A stretch of DNA of 64,000 nucleotides from the NCBI RefSeq assembly GCF_000423405.1, contig NZ_AUHX01000004.1:62001-126000 (forward strand). The letters run 5' to 3'. The position numbers were made by a program, and so were the translations under genes. Of the stretch, positions 35,655 to 45,800 are shown one piece after another. Origin of the DNA: Mesonia mobilis DSM 19841 (GTDB lineage Bacteria; Bacteroidota; Bacteroidia; Flavobacteriales; Flavobacteriaceae). A model generated the notes under the pieces. That model did not search any database. It was not told the DNA's origin and worked only from the letters and a program-made list of their open reading frames with translations. Each line of letters starts with the position of its first letter. Within the stretch, counting starts at the first letter, position 1.

Positions 35655-37691
35655 ATGGCTAAAGAGCAAAATAAAAAGAAACCGGGTAATAATAAACCTA
35701 AATTTAATTCTTATTGGATTTACATCGGGATCGTCCTAATTTTCTTAGGACTTAATTTTTTTGGCGGAATGGGTTTTAACGAACCGGCAAAAAGTAACAT
35801 TTCTGAATTTGAAAATTATTTAAGAGATGGCGATGTAAAAAGAGTGGTTGTGATTAACGACAGAACGGCCAACGTTTACCTTACTGAAGCTGCTGAAGCT
35901 AAAGAAGAACATAAAAAAACTCAGGAAAAAGAATTTCTTCCGGCGGGAGACCAACCCGATTATAGTTTTGAGATTGGTGATCTTCAAAATTTTCAGAATA
36001 ACTTCAACGAAATTAAAAATGAAAATAACCTCGCTGCCAATTTAGAATTTGAAACTCATCAAAATTATTGGACAGATATTCTTTTCACGCTATTACCATT
36101 TATTTTACTATTTGGTATTTGGATCTTTATTATGAGAAGAATGAGCGGTGGTGCCGGTGGTGGCGCAGGAGGTCAGATCTTCAACATCGGCAAATCTAAA
36201 GCCAAGTTATTTGACCAAAACACCGACGTAAAAACTTCTTTTAAAGATGTTGCCGGTTTAGAAGGTGCCAAAGAAGAAGTTCAAGAGATTGTAGATTTCT
36301 TAAAACAACCCGAAAAATATACCTCATTAGGTGGTAAAATACCTAAAGGAGCTTTATTAGTAGGACCTCCGGGAACCGGTAAAACATTACTTGCAAAAGC
36401 TGTTGCCGGTGAAGCAAAAGTGCCATTCTTTTCACTTTCAGGTTCAGATTTCGTAGAGATGTTTGTTGGTGTTGGAGCTTCTCGTGTAAGAGATTTATTC
36501 AAACAAGCAAAAGAAAAATCTCCGGCTATTATTTTTATTGATGAGATCGATGCTATTGGTAGAGCTCGTGGTAAAAACAATATGTCTGGTTCTAACGACG
36601 AAAGAGAAAACACGCTTAACCAGCTGCTTACAGAAATGGATGGTTTTGGCACGAATACCAACGTAATTGTATTGGCTGCAACTAACCGTGCAGATGTTTT
36701 AGATAAAGCCCTAATGCGTGCCGGACGTTTTGACCGTCAGATTTACGTAGACTTACCAGACGTGAGAGAACGTCAAGAAATATTCGAAGTTCATTTGCGT
36801 CCGCTAAAAAAAGTGGCAGACGAATTAGATACTGAATTTTTAGCAAAACAAACACCGGGATTCTCGGGAGCAGATATTGCTAACGTTTGTAACGAAGCTG
36901 CTTTAATTGCTGCTCGTAAAGGAAATAAAGCCGTTGGTAAACAAGATTTCTTAGATGCTGTCGATAGAATTGTTGGTGGTTTAGAAAAGAAAAATAAAAT
37001 TATCACTCCAGAAGAGAAAAAAGCAATTGCCTTTCACGAAGCTGGTCACGCAACGGTAAGTTGGATGCTAGAACACGCAGCACCACTAGTAAAAGTTACT
37101 ATTGTACCTCGAGGCCAATCATTAGGAGCGGCTTGGTATTTACCGGAAGAACGCCTTATTGTTCGTACAGAGCAAATGTTAGATGAAATGTGTGCTACCA
37201 TGGGTGGTCGTGCGGCTGAGAAAGTAATTTTCGATAAAATTTCTACCGGAGCTTTAAGTGACTTAGAAAAAGTGACTAAACAAGCGAAAGCGATGGTTAC
37301 CATCTACGGTTTAAATGATAAAATCGGTAACCTTACTTATTACGATTCTACTGGACAAAATGAATACAGTTTTGCAAAACCTTACAGTGAAACTACAGCA
37401 GAATTAATTGATAAAGAGATTTCTAATATTATTGAAGCGCAATATCAACGAGCGATCGATCTGCTTACCAAACACAAAGACAAGCTTACAGAATTAGCTG
37501 AGATCCTTCTTGACAAAGAGGTTATTTTTAAAGATGATTTACAAAGAATTTTTGGAGATAGACCTTTTGCTAAGACAAACGGTGAAGAAAAAAAGCTAAC
37601 AGATCAAAGTCCTGAAGAGGTTCAAGGGTCTCAAAATTCTCAAGCAAATAATGTTCCTGATAATTCAGAAAATGTAAGCCCTAAAAACTAA
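35655..37691 (+). CDS. ftsH: ATP-dependent zinc metalloprotease FtsH
   Basis: 678 residues: two N-terminal TM helices (about 20-40 and 130-148) with a periplasmic loop between them, AAA+ domain with Walker A GPPGTGKT, Walker B IIFIDEIDAIGRAR and SRH AGRFDRQI, then the M41 protease domain with zinc site HEAGH near residue 459 and the distal Asp in SDLEKVTKQA. The Asn/Gln/Ser-rich tail (last 45 residues) is typical of Bacteroidota FtsH. It degrades misfolded and regulatory membrane proteins. A terminator follows. Confidence 0.96.
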   Translation: MAKEQNKKKPGNNKPKFNSYWIYIGIVLIFLGLNFFGGMGFNEPAKSNISEFENYLRDGDVKRVVVINDRTANVYLTEAAEAKEEHKKTQEKEFLPAGDQPDYSFEIGDLQNFQNNFNEIKNENNLAANLEFETHQNYWTDILFTLLPFILLFGIWIFIMRRMSGGAGGGAGGQIFNIGKSKAKLFDQNTDVKTSFKDVAGLEGAKEEVQEIVDFLKQPEKYTSLGGKIPKGALLVGPPGTGKTLLAKAVAGEAKVPFFSLSGSDFVEMFVGVGASRVRDLFKQAKEKSPAIIFIDEIDAIGRARGKNNMSGSNDERENTLNQLLTEMDGFGTNTNVIVLAATNRADVLDKALMRAGRFDRQIYVDLPDVRERQEIFEVHLRPLKKVADELDTEFLAKQTPGFSGADIANVCNEAALIAARKGNKAVGKQDFLDAVDRIVGGLEKKNKIITPEEKKAIAFHEAGHATVSWMLEHAAPLVKVTIVPRGQSLGAAWYLPEERLIVRTEQMLDEMCATMGGRAAEKVIFDKISTGALSDLEKVTKQAKAMVTIYGLNDKIGNLTYYDSTGQNEYSFAKPYSETTAELIDKEISNIIEAQYQRAIDLLTKHKDKLTELAEILLDKEVIFKDDLQRIFGDRPFAKTNGEEKKLTDQSPEEVQGSQNSQANNVPDNSENVSPKN

Positions 37692-37700
37692 TAATTACTT

Positions 37701-37741
37701 AAAAAATCTTGATTTTGCCTTAGGTACAATCAAGATTTTTT
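37701..37741 (+). terminator. Intrinsic terminator after ftsH
   Basis: AAAAAATCTTGATT paired with AATCAAGATTTTTT, 13-nt loop. It overlaps the promoter of the next operon. Confidence 0.85.
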
Positions 37742-37748
37742 ATATTTG
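37715..37748 (+). promoter_or_regulatory. Bacteroidota promoter of the LUD-cdsA-psd operon
   Basis: TATATTTG (37741-37748) fits TAnnTTTG perfectly, with TTG at 37715 and a 23-bp spacer. It indicates a new operon start after the ftsH terminator. Confidence 0.55.
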
Positions 37749-37790
37749 GTTAAGTCTAAAGTAAAAAAGTTAATTACCCCAAAGCAATAT

Positions 37791-38399
37791 ATGAGTCTAT
37801 TTAGAAAATTATTTTCATCCAAATCTAAATCAGACAAAGAAGAGGATCAAAAAGATGATGCACGAAGCAAATATATGCCGGAGCCAGAGCTACCGACAGA
37901 TGAGAACTTTGTCTATCACTTTAAAAATAACGGCGGTAAATTTTTGTACTGCCAAGATCAAAATGAAGTAAAACAGGTTTTCGGTCAGATTTTAGATGAA
38001 AATGATTGGAAAAATGCTGAATGCTGCTGCTTTGACAATAACTTAAAACAAACTTTTAAAGACTTTAATTTAGATTTCACATTTAATGGCGAGGCGATTT
38101 TTTTTCTCTCCACTTGTGAATATTTAATTGCCAATACCGGAGCTTTATTGATAAGCTCTAACCAAATTAAAGAAAAAAAATTAGCAGAAATACCTCACAA
38201 CTTCATTATTTTGGCAACTACAAGCCAACTGGTCGATACGATCGGTGAAGGTTTACGAGGTATAAAATCAAAGAGTAAAAACAAGATTCCATCCAACATA
38301 ACCACCATTAAAACTTTTGAAGATAAACAAGAAAGTGACTTTATGAGTTATGGGAGTACTTCTAAAAATGTATATTTACTCCTGTTAGAAGACTTATAA
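37791..38399 (+). CDS. LUD-domain (LutC/YkgG-like) protein
   Basis: 202 residues from Met at 37791 (MSLFRKLFSSK); a Met at 37746 would add 15 residues and overlap the promoter. The N-terminal 45 residues are charged and probably disordered; the rest has the LUD fold phrases FFLSTCEYLIANTGALLISSNQ, LAEIPHNFIILATTSQLVDTIGEGLRGI and the C-terminal GSTSKNVYLLLLEDL. LUD proteins belong to lactate-utilisation complexes but many are orphan, as here: no LutA or LutB neighbour. The gene is followed 4 bp later by cdsA. Confidence 0.75.
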   Translation: MSLFRKLFSSKSKSDKEEDQKDDARSKYMPEPELPTDENFVYHFKNNGGKFLYCQDQNEVKQVFGQILDENDWKNAECCCFDNNLKQTFKDFNLDFTFNGEAIFFLSTCEYLIANTGALLISSNQIKEKKLAEIPHNFIILATTSQLVDTIGEGLRGIKSKSKNKIPSNITTIKTFEDKQESDFMSYGSTSKNVYLLLLEDL

Positions 38400-38403
38400 T
38401 TTT

Positions 38404-39195
38404 ATGAATGAACTTTTAAAAAGAACTCTTTCGGGTGCTTTGTATGTAGTTATTTTAATCTCTGCTATTCTATTTCACGAATATAGCTTTATAGCTTTAT
38501 TTTTTGCATTTGGGATTATTTGCCTTTACGAATTACAAAACTTACTAAAACTTAACAGCTACCTTAATTACATCGTTTTATTAGTGACGCTTGTTGTTTT
38601 TGGTATTCTCAAAATACAAGATTATGCAGTGATCACGCTGCTTATCATCACTATTTTTGTAAAAGTTTTATTGCTGAAAGATTTAATCATCATTCATGAA
38701 ATTCCGCTTTTTGAAGGTAAAAAATATATTTTAACGCTATTTTATCTTATATCCTCTATCATTTTTCTTACTCTTATACCGTATGAAAACGGAACATATT
38801 CTCCTTTTATATTGATTGGAGTGTTCTTTTTAGTATGGTTTAACGATTCTTTTGCCTACTTAGTGGGTAAAAACTTCGGAAAAATAAAACTATACGAAAG
38901 AATTTCTCCTAATAAAACTGTTGAAGGTTTCTTAGGCGGACTCGTATTTGCAATGATTGCTAGTTTTGGCGTAGCTTATTTTACGAAGACTTTAGATTAT
39001 CAAACTTGGCTAATAATTTCTATCTTAGTGAGCGTTTTTGGTACTTGTGGTGATTTAATTCAATCTAAGTTAAAAAGACAAGCCAACGTTAAAGACAGCG
39101 GAACGATTATGCCAGGACACGGCGGACTTTTAGACCGATTAGATAGTATTTTATTTGCCGGTACTTTTGTATATGCTTACTTATTAATTATTTAA
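38404..39195 (+). CDS. cdsA: Phosphatidate cytidylyltransferase (CdsA)
   Basis: 263 residues with about seven TM helices. The CDP-alcohol signature is near the end: DLIQSKLKRQANVKDSGTIMPGHGGLLDRLDS (the pattern S-x-LKR-x2-KD-x4-PGHGG-x2-DR-x-D). It makes CDP-diacylglycerol at the inner membrane for phosphatidylserine/phosphatidylethanolamine synthesis. Five bp upstream of psd. Confidence 0.95.
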   Translation: MNELLKRTLSGALYVVILISAILFHEYSFIALFFAFGIICLYELQNLLKLNSYLNYIVLLVTLVVFGILKIQDYAVITLLIITIFVKVLLLKDLIIIHEIPLFEGKKYILTLFYLISSIIFLTLIPYENGTYSPFILIGVFFLVWFNDSFAYLVGKNFGKIKLYERISPNKTVEGFLGGLVFAMIASFGVAYFTKTLDYQTWLIISILVSVFGTCGDLIQSKLKRQANVKDSGTIMPGHGGLLDRLDSILFAGTFVYAYLLII

Positions 39196-39200
39196 AAACT

Positions 39201-39851
39201 ATGTTTCATAAAGAAGGTTATAAAATTTTAGGCGTTACCATCGCTATTTGCATTTTAATCAATGTACTTTCCTATGCTTTTATTGAAATTAGCTGGCTCA
39301 ATCAGCTTATTTTAGCGGCTAGCATTATTATGTTTTTGCTTATCCTTCAGTTTTTTAGAAATCCTAAGCGACGAACTTTAGTAAGCGATCACAACATTGT
39401 TGCGCCAGTAGATGGTAAAGTAGTTGTTATTGAAGAAGTTTTTGAAAAAGAATATTTTAAAGAAAAACGTTTACAGGTTTCTGTCTTTATGTCACCTATA
39501 AATGTTCATGTAACTCGACACCCAATTAACGGTAAAGTAGTTTTTAGTAAATACCATCCCGGCAAATATTTGGTTGCTTGGCACCCAAAATCGAGCGAAG
39601 AGAACGAACGAACTACCGTTGTGGTAAAAAACGAATCTGTAGGTGAAATTTTATACCGACAAATTGCCGGTGCGTTAGCAAAACGTATTGTGAATTACGC
39701 TAAAGAAGGACAAGAAGTTGTACAAGGTAGTGACAGCGGATTTATAAAATTTGGTTCTCGTGTAGATGTGTTCTTACCTATTGGCACTAAACTCGAAGTA
39801 GAGCTTAACCAGAAAGTAAAAGGTGGTTTAACCGTAATAGCCAAAGTTTAA
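39201..39851 (+). CDS. psd: Phosphatidylserine decarboxylase
   Basis: 216 residues, the short type. Two N-terminal TM helices (about 10-50), then the decarboxylase domain with VAPVDGKVVVIEE, FMSPINVHVTRHPINGKV and the pyruvoyl-forming Ser in the motif GSDSGFIKFGSRVD (cleavage before the Ser of the GS pair). It forms phosphatidylethanolamine. The stop codon overlaps the start of the acyl-CoA-binding protein gene by one base. Confidence 0.94.
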   Translation: MFHKEGYKILGVTIAICILINVLSYAFIEISWLNQLILAASIIMFLLILQFFRNPKRRTLVSDHNIVAPVDGKVVVIEEVFEKEYFKEKRLQVSVFMSPINVHVTRHPINGKVVFSKYHPGKYLVAWHPKSSEENERTTVVVKNESVGEILYRQIAGALAKRIVNYAKEGQEVVQGSDSGFIKFGSRVDVFLPIGTKLEVELNQKVKGGLTVIAKV

Positions 39852-40126
39852 TGAGTGCTGCGAAAAGCAAACTAGACTTAGAATTTAAAGAAGCTTATAA
39901 ACGCGCATCGAAAACAGAATTACGTTTTCCGCCAGATGTACGTTTACATTTTTATGCTTATTATAAAAGAGCAACAGAAGATAACTCGATACATCAAGAA
40001 GAAAGTTTAGATAGCCGTTTGATCGGAGCATTTAAAATGAATGCAATGTTTCAAATACGGGGTTTATCTAGAGATGATGCCAAACGAAAATACATCGAAT
40101 TAGTAAACAAGTATATTACAGAGTAA
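39851..40126 (+). CDS. Acyl-CoA-binding protein (ACBP)
   Basis: 91 residues, the length of the eukaryotic-type ACBP family: LDLEFKEAYKRASKTELRFPPDVRLHFYAYYKRATED, then IGAFKMNAMFQIRGLSRDDAKRKYIELV. The Y-x-YYK and the KxxAFxMxxK-like segments match the acyl-CoA-site residues. It is a cytosolic buffer and carrier of long-chain acyl-CoA. Translationally coupled to psd (TAATG junction). The link to lipid synthesis is positional. Confidence 0.88.
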   Translation: MSAAKSKLDLEFKEAYKRASKTELRFPPDVRLHFYAYYKRATEDNSIHQEESLDSRLIGAFKMNAMFQIRGLSRDDAKRKYIELVNKYITE

Positions 40127-40170
40127 TTTTTGAATTTTAATTATCTGTAATTTGTAAAAACAGATACTTT

Positions 40171-40255
40171 CGTCATTCCGGACTTGATCCGGAATCTCAC
40201 ACTTATTTGAAAAAAAATATTTATGATATGACCCTGAATCAAGTTCAGGGTGACG
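40171..40255 (+). repeat. REP-like palindromic repeat, single diverged unit
   Basis: CGTCATTCCGGACTTGATCC hairpin (TTCCGGA...TCCGGAA), linker, then ACCCTGAATCAAGTTCAGGGT and GTGACG. Same architecture as the units at 25011 and 27282 with changed first hairpin. It lies in the 417-bp gap 40127-40543, which also holds a degenerate heptamer run and repeat F copy D; no gene seen in it. Confidence 0.75.
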
Positions 40256-40321
40256 ACAACTTATTATGATGCTTAACGGCTATTGAATTTTTTACTGCAT
40301 AAAATTTGTAAAAAATTCTTT

Positions 40322-40384
40322 TCAGGATATCACCTATTACCTAAATCCTACTCCCTAAAACCTATTTTCCCTAATACCTAAAAC
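40322..40384 (-). repeat. Degenerate heptamer-like run (TTAGGnn)
   Basis: On the minus strand TTTTAGGTATTAGGGAAAAT followed by AGGTTTTAGGGAGTAGGATT and similar: irregular TTAGG-based units, less regular than the arrays at 21603 and 24963. It abuts repeat F copy D, as the 21603 array abuts copy C. Confidence 0.45.
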
Positions 40385-40530
40385 GCGCTAGGGATAGAAG
40401 TGAAAAGCCCGTAAAACTTGAAGTCTATTCAAATAAAAACCTCAAAGAAGCGACTAAAAGAAGCTTTTTTGAGGTTGATTAGTTGAAGATTTTAAGTTGC
40501 GTACTTGTAACGGATAGCCCGCTCGAGCGC
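40385..40530 (+). repeat. Structured intergenic repeat, family F, copy D (long)
   Basis: Starts GCGCTAGGGATAGAAG, has a strong apical hairpin at about 40436-40477 (AACCTCAAAGAAGC paired with GCTTTTTTGAGGTT), then GTAACGGATAGCCCGCTCG, and closes with AGCGC that pairs with the first GCGCT. It ends 13 bp from the stop codon of the M3 peptidase gene. Confidence 0.55.
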
Positions 40531-40543
40531 AACGAGAAACATT

Positions 40544-42685
40544 TTACTTTACCGGAAAACCGCGATCTCGCATTAAGGCATCGATATTGGCATCGCGACC
40601 TCTAAATTGTCGGTAAGCTTCTGCCGGATCTACTGCATTTCTTGGAGCAAATAAAAAGCGTTTTAATTTATGCGCTGTTTCTTTATCGTAAAAACCTCCC
40701 GGAGCTTCTGCAAAAGCTTCTGCCGCATCAGAAGTCAACACATCTGCCCATAAATAACCGTAGTAACCGGTGGCATAACCTTCACCAGAAAACACGTGAC
40801 CAAATTGAGTTGAACGGTGACGCATCGGCAGTTCTTTTGGCATACCAAGAGCATCGAGTTGTTGTTTTTCGAATTCTTGAATATCTGTAATTTCAGCAGG
40901 GTCGGTGGTATGGAATTTCATATCCATTAAGGCTGAAGCTAGATATTCTGTGGTGGCAAAACCTTGATTAAATGTTGAAGCTTTCTTGATCTTAGCTACC
41001 AATTCTGCCGGCATTGGCTCTCCGGTTTTGTAGTGTTTTAAAAATTTATTGATCACCACATCGGTCGATAACCAACGTTCTAATAATTGCGATTGAAACT
41101 CGGTATAATCACGAACTCCTCCATTTAAAGTCGGATATTTTACATCTGCGGAAAGAAAGTGCAGCGCGTGACCAAATTCGTGGAAAAAAGTTTCGGCATC
41201 GTCCCAAGAAACCAAAGTTGGCTCTCCTGCGGCCGGCTCTACAAAATTAGAATTATTAGAAGCCAACACCGGTTGATTACCGTTTAATGCTGTACGACTA
41301 CGGTAAGTAGTAGCCCAAGCTCCGGAGCGTTTCCCTTTTCTGGCATAAGGATCTAAATACCATAAACCTACCAACTCACCAGAGTCTTTATCTTTTACTT
41401 CCCAAACTTTTACATCTTCATGAAAAACTGGAACACTCCCTTCTGCCACCGGATTGAATTCGTAATTAAATAATTCTCCCGCTACATAAAAAATAGCTTT
41501 TCTTAAATTATTGAGTTCTAAATATTGCTTTACTTCTTCGCTATCAAGATCGTATTTTTCTTGACGAACTTTTTCCATATAATAACGATAATCCCAAGGC
41601 TCGATAGTAATATTTTCACCTTCATTTTTTGCTAAAGTTTCCATTTCACTTACCTCTTCTTCTACTCTAGCTAAAGCTGCCGGCCAAACCTTCATCATTA
41701 AATCCATAGCATTTTCAGGGTTTTTAGCCATACGATCTTGCAAACGCCATTGCGCATAGTTTTCATACCCCATTAATGCCACGCGCTCATCTCTTAGTTT
41801 AAGTATTTTTTTGATAATTTTATTATTATCATATTCATCTCCGTTATTACCACGTGCATAATATTTTTGCCAAACTTCTTTACGTAATTCACGATTGTCG
41901 GCATAAGTTAAAAAGGGATCCATCGAAGAACGGGTATTGGTTACCGCATACATTTTTTCGCCACCGTTTTCTTTTGCTGCTACTTTGGCCGATTTTAAAT
42001 AAGATTCAGGTAAACCCTCCGCTTCTTCTTCAGAGAAAAATGTAACATAACCTTCTTCATCTGCTAATACATTTGAAGAAAACTGAGTATACAACTCAGA
42101 TAACTGCTTTTCAATTTCAGCGTAACGTTTTTTATCTTCTTCATTTAAATTGGCACCGTCCATTTCAAAATTTTTGTACACCAACTCGATCACGCGTTGT
42201 TGTTGCGGTGAAAGTTTTTCTTCTTGTGACTTATCGTAAACCGATTTGATACGCTGAAAAAGTTTTTCATTTTGAGAAATTTGAGAACGATAGTTTGAAA
42301 TTTCCGGAGCTAATTCTTGTTGAATTTCGCGAAACTCTTCTGAAGAAATATTACTACTATAAATACCATAATAGGTGAATACGCGATCTAAGTCTTTTCC
42401 GGCTTTTTCCATCGCTACAATGGTATTCTCAAAAGTGGGTTCACTTTCTAAATTGGCTATACGATCTATTTCTTCTAAATGATTTTCCATCGCTTTTTGT
42501 ATCGCCGGTTTTAGCTGAGAAAGCTCCATCTTATCGAACGCAGGAACGCCATTATACTCACCTTTCCATTCAGTTAAAAAAACATTTTCTGTCTTTTCTT
42601 CTTCTTGCATATTTTCTTCGGTTTTATCTGTTTTGCAGCTTATTAACACAGCAACAATTATGGGTAATATTAATTTATTCTTCAT
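40544..42685 (-). CDS. M3-family peptidyl-dipeptidase (Dcp-like), lipoprotein
   Basis: 713 residues from Met at 42685 (MKNKLILPIIVAVLISC, SPII lipobox Cys); Met at 42706 would prepend seven residues. It has the thimet-oligopeptidase/Dcp fold with zinc motif HEFGHALH around residue 490 and the third ligand Glu in the FVEPAAGEPTLVSWDDAETFF...LLERW helices. The QVL-type N-terminus and C-terminal GYATGYYGYLWADVLTSDAAEAF are typical of M3A. It removes C-terminal dipeptides from oligopeptides in the envelope. Monocistronic. Confidence 0.9.
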   Translation of the reverse strand: MKNKLILPIIVAVLISCKTDKTEENMQEEEKTENVFLTEWKGEYNGVPAFDKMELSQLKPAIQKAMENHLEEIDRIANLESEPTFENTIVAMEKAGKDLDRVFTYYGIYSSNISSEEFREIQQELAPEISNYRSQISQNEKLFQRIKSVYDKSQEEKLSPQQQRVIELVYKNFEMDGANLNEEDKKRYAEIEKQLSELYTQFSSNVLADEEGYVTFFSEEEAEGLPESYLKSAKVAAKENGGEKMYAVTNTRSSMDPFLTYADNRELRKEVWQKYYARGNNGDEYDNNKIIKKILKLRDERVALMGYENYAQWRLQDRMAKNPENAMDLMMKVWPAALARVEEEVSEMETLAKNEGENITIEPWDYRYYMEKVRQEKYDLDSEEVKQYLELNNLRKAIFYVAGELFNYEFNPVAEGSVPVFHEDVKVWEVKDKDSGELVGLWYLDPYARKGKRSGAWATTYRSRTALNGNQPVLASNNSNFVEPAAGEPTLVSWDDAETFFHEFGHALHFLSADVKYPTLNGGVRDYTEFQSQLLERWLSTDVVINKFLKHYKTGEPMPAELVAKIKKASTFNQGFATTEYLASALMDMKFHTTDPAEITDIQEFEKQQLDALGMPKELPMRHRSTQFGHVFSGEGYATGYYGYLWADVLTSDAAEAFAEAPGGFYDKETAHKLKRFLFAPRNAVDPAEAYRQFRGRDANIDALMRDRGFPVK

Positions 42686-42840
42686 AAAAATTATTAATTT
42701 GAACATTAGTTAAAGAAATCTTAAAATATGTTAAATAAGTTATTAATATAAGCATCTACTGCATTAACTTATTTTTTTATTTCGTTATTTTTACGTTTCA
42801 TTTATTTTAGTCGACCAAAATTTCGCGATTTTTTGCTACA

Positions 42841-45800
42841 ATGACAAAAACACAAGAACACAAAACTATACAAACTAATAAAAAGAAAAACCTTCAATCC
42901 AGATTAATTGCTGTTGGAGCTAGTGCCGGAGGATTAGAAGCGTTAAAAGCTTTTTTTAGTAATTTACCTGATAACGACCAGAATTCTTATATTGTTATTC
43001 AGCATTTATCTCCCGATTATAAAAGTATGATGGGAGAATTGTTAGCTAAAACGGCTAAATTACCTATTGAACAAATCACCGATAATTCTGAAGTAGAGCC
43101 GAGTAAGATCTATCTTATTCCGCCGGTTAACAATTTAACGATTGAAGACGGCATTCTGCATTTATCTGAAAAACCAAAAAACCAAAAACTAAATCTTCCT
43201 ATAGATCTATTTTTAGATTCTCTTGCAGACTATAAAAAAGATCGTGCGATCGCAGTAATTTTAAGCGGAACAGGAAGCGACGGCACGCGTGGTGTTAAAG
43301 CCATTAAAGAAGCCGACGGGATGGTTATGGTACAAGATCCTGAACAGGCAAAATTTGATGGAATGCCTAAAAGCGCGATAAACTCCGGGATGGTAGATTA
43401 TATTTTACCTGCTGAAGAAATGGGTAGCGAAATTAATCGATTTATAGAAGCTTCTGAAGCTATCCAACTAAACGGAGAGCTTGAAAACTACGACGAACAA
43501 GTACTCACAAAAATTCTAGACTATATTAACGAGAATACCGGATTAGATTTTAGTGAATATAAATTTTCTACGCTTGCCAGAAGAGTTGCGCGACGTGTAA
43601 ATGTTTGTAAATGTGAAACATTTAAAGAATATTATCGATTACTACAAACTAATCCTGACGAAGTTTCTATACTTTTTAAAGAATTTTTAATTGGGGTGAC
43701 CAAGTTTTTTAGAGATCCGCGAGTTTGGGAAATTCTTTCTGATGATCTAATCCCAGAAATTATTGAGCGCAAAGACGATGGGGAGACTTTAAAAGTTTGG
43801 GATGTAGCTTGTAGCACCGGTGAAGAAGCTTACTCTTTGGCAATGTACATTAACGAAGAATTAAGAAAACAAAACAAAGACTTAAAAGTTAAAATTTTTG
43901 CCACAGATATTGCTAAACAACATTTAGAAATTGGTGGTAACGGAGTTTATTCTGAAAGTACGATTGCCGATATCGACACAGAATTAGTAAAAAAATACTT
44001 CATTAAACATAGTGATGGATATCAAGTTGTAGAGAAAATAAGAAGAATGGTAATTTTCTCTCAGCATAACATTATAAAAAATCCGCCATTTAGTAATATG
44101 GATATGATTTTATGTCGAAACCTGTTGATTTACTTTCAGCAGAGCATTCAGCATAAAACTTTAAATGTACTTCATTACGCTTTAAAAGAAAACGGCTTTT
44201 TAATTTTAGGAACGAGCGAAACGGTAAACTCCCATCGTGAACATTTTGACGAAATTAGTAGAAAATGGAAAATCTACCGTAATGTTTCTCCTAGAAGAAG
44301 ATTAAATAACGACAGCTTAAAACCAAGAAAAAATTATAATCGTCCAGAAAACAAAAGACAAACAAAATTCGATCGCCGAGAAACCGCTCTTAAACGAAAA
44401 TTCACCTCAGAACTTAGTGAAGCCATCTTAGAACAATTTGGAGGCGCAAGTGTTTTTATAGACGAACAATTTAATATTTTAGAAGCCATTGGCGAGTTTA
44501 GAAAATATGCCAATCTTCCTGTAAAAGGTTTTACCACAAACCTGAACAAAATGTTAGATGAAGGCTTGCAACATATTTTACAAGCTACCTTAAAAAAAGC
44601 AAAAAAAGAGAATCGAAAGATACTCTATAAAAGTGCTACATTTAAAGATAACGATCAAGAAAAAGCGCTTGATCTTATCGTTAAACCTTTCAGACAAAAT
44701 AATCTAGACAACGAAATTAACTTCGTGGTTACTTTTATTGAAAAAGAAGTAAAACTAGATAATATCGCTGTTTCAGAAAAAATTACAGTCGATAGTCGCT
44801 CGCAAGAATACATTAACGAGCTGGAAGATGAACTTAAAAAGACGAAAGAAGAATTACATACTTCACTAGAAGAAATTGAAACCAGTAACGAAGAGTTACA
44901 AGCTGCCAACGAAGAGTTATTAGCTTCTAACGAAGAATTACAAAGCACCAACGAAGAGCTGCAGAGTGTAAATGAAGAAATTAACACGGTAAATGCTGAG
45001 AACATCCAAAAAATGGATGATTTGGCAGAGTTAAATGCCGATATGAATAACCTGCTTGAAAGTACAGAAATTGGGGTGATTTTCTTAGATGAAGATTTAA
45101 GAATTCGAAAATTTACACCGGCAATTCAAAAGCATTTCAGTTTATTAAATTCAGATGTTGGTAGACCGATCGATAATTTTGTAACCAACTTTGGTAAAAA
45201 TAAAGGTCGCGGATTAGTGTCTCGATGTAAAAAATCGATAGAAACCGGTAAAACTTTAGAAAGAAACATTACTTCTAAGGAAGGCAGACATTATTTAAGA
45301 AGAATCTCTCCTTTTGTAAATTCTGAAGATAAAATTGATGGTGTAGTGATCACTTTTGTCGATATAGAATCATTACAACGCGCCAAAGAAAAACTGGTTG
45401 CTAGCGAAAAGCGATATAAGTCTTTCTACGAAGAAGATCCGGTCATGCACTTTAGTGTTAACCCAAATACTTCAGAAATCGTACAATGTAACGAAGAAGC
45501 GATTTACAGATTAGGTTACGACACCAAAGAAGAAGTTGTTGGCAAACCTATTTTTGAACTTTATGATGATGAAACAAAGCTTAAAGCCGTTCAACTAAAT
45601 AAGGTATTTAAAGAAGATGGAGAATTAAAGAATATAGAGATGGAAATGCTTACCAAAGAAGGTGATAAAATCCCGATTATTCTTTATTCTAACATTGAAT
45701 ATAATGAAAAAGGAGATGCCATTAACAACAGATTTACCTGTGTAGATATTTCTGAAGTTAAAAATGCTCAAGAAAAATTAAAAGAACAAAAAGCAGATCT

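Noticed and set aside
44655-45005. A Ser/Leu-rich antisense frame within the CheB-CheR kinase gene.
   Set aside because: It is the reverse complement of the NEELQ coiled-coil repeats; the repeat-like look is inherited from them.
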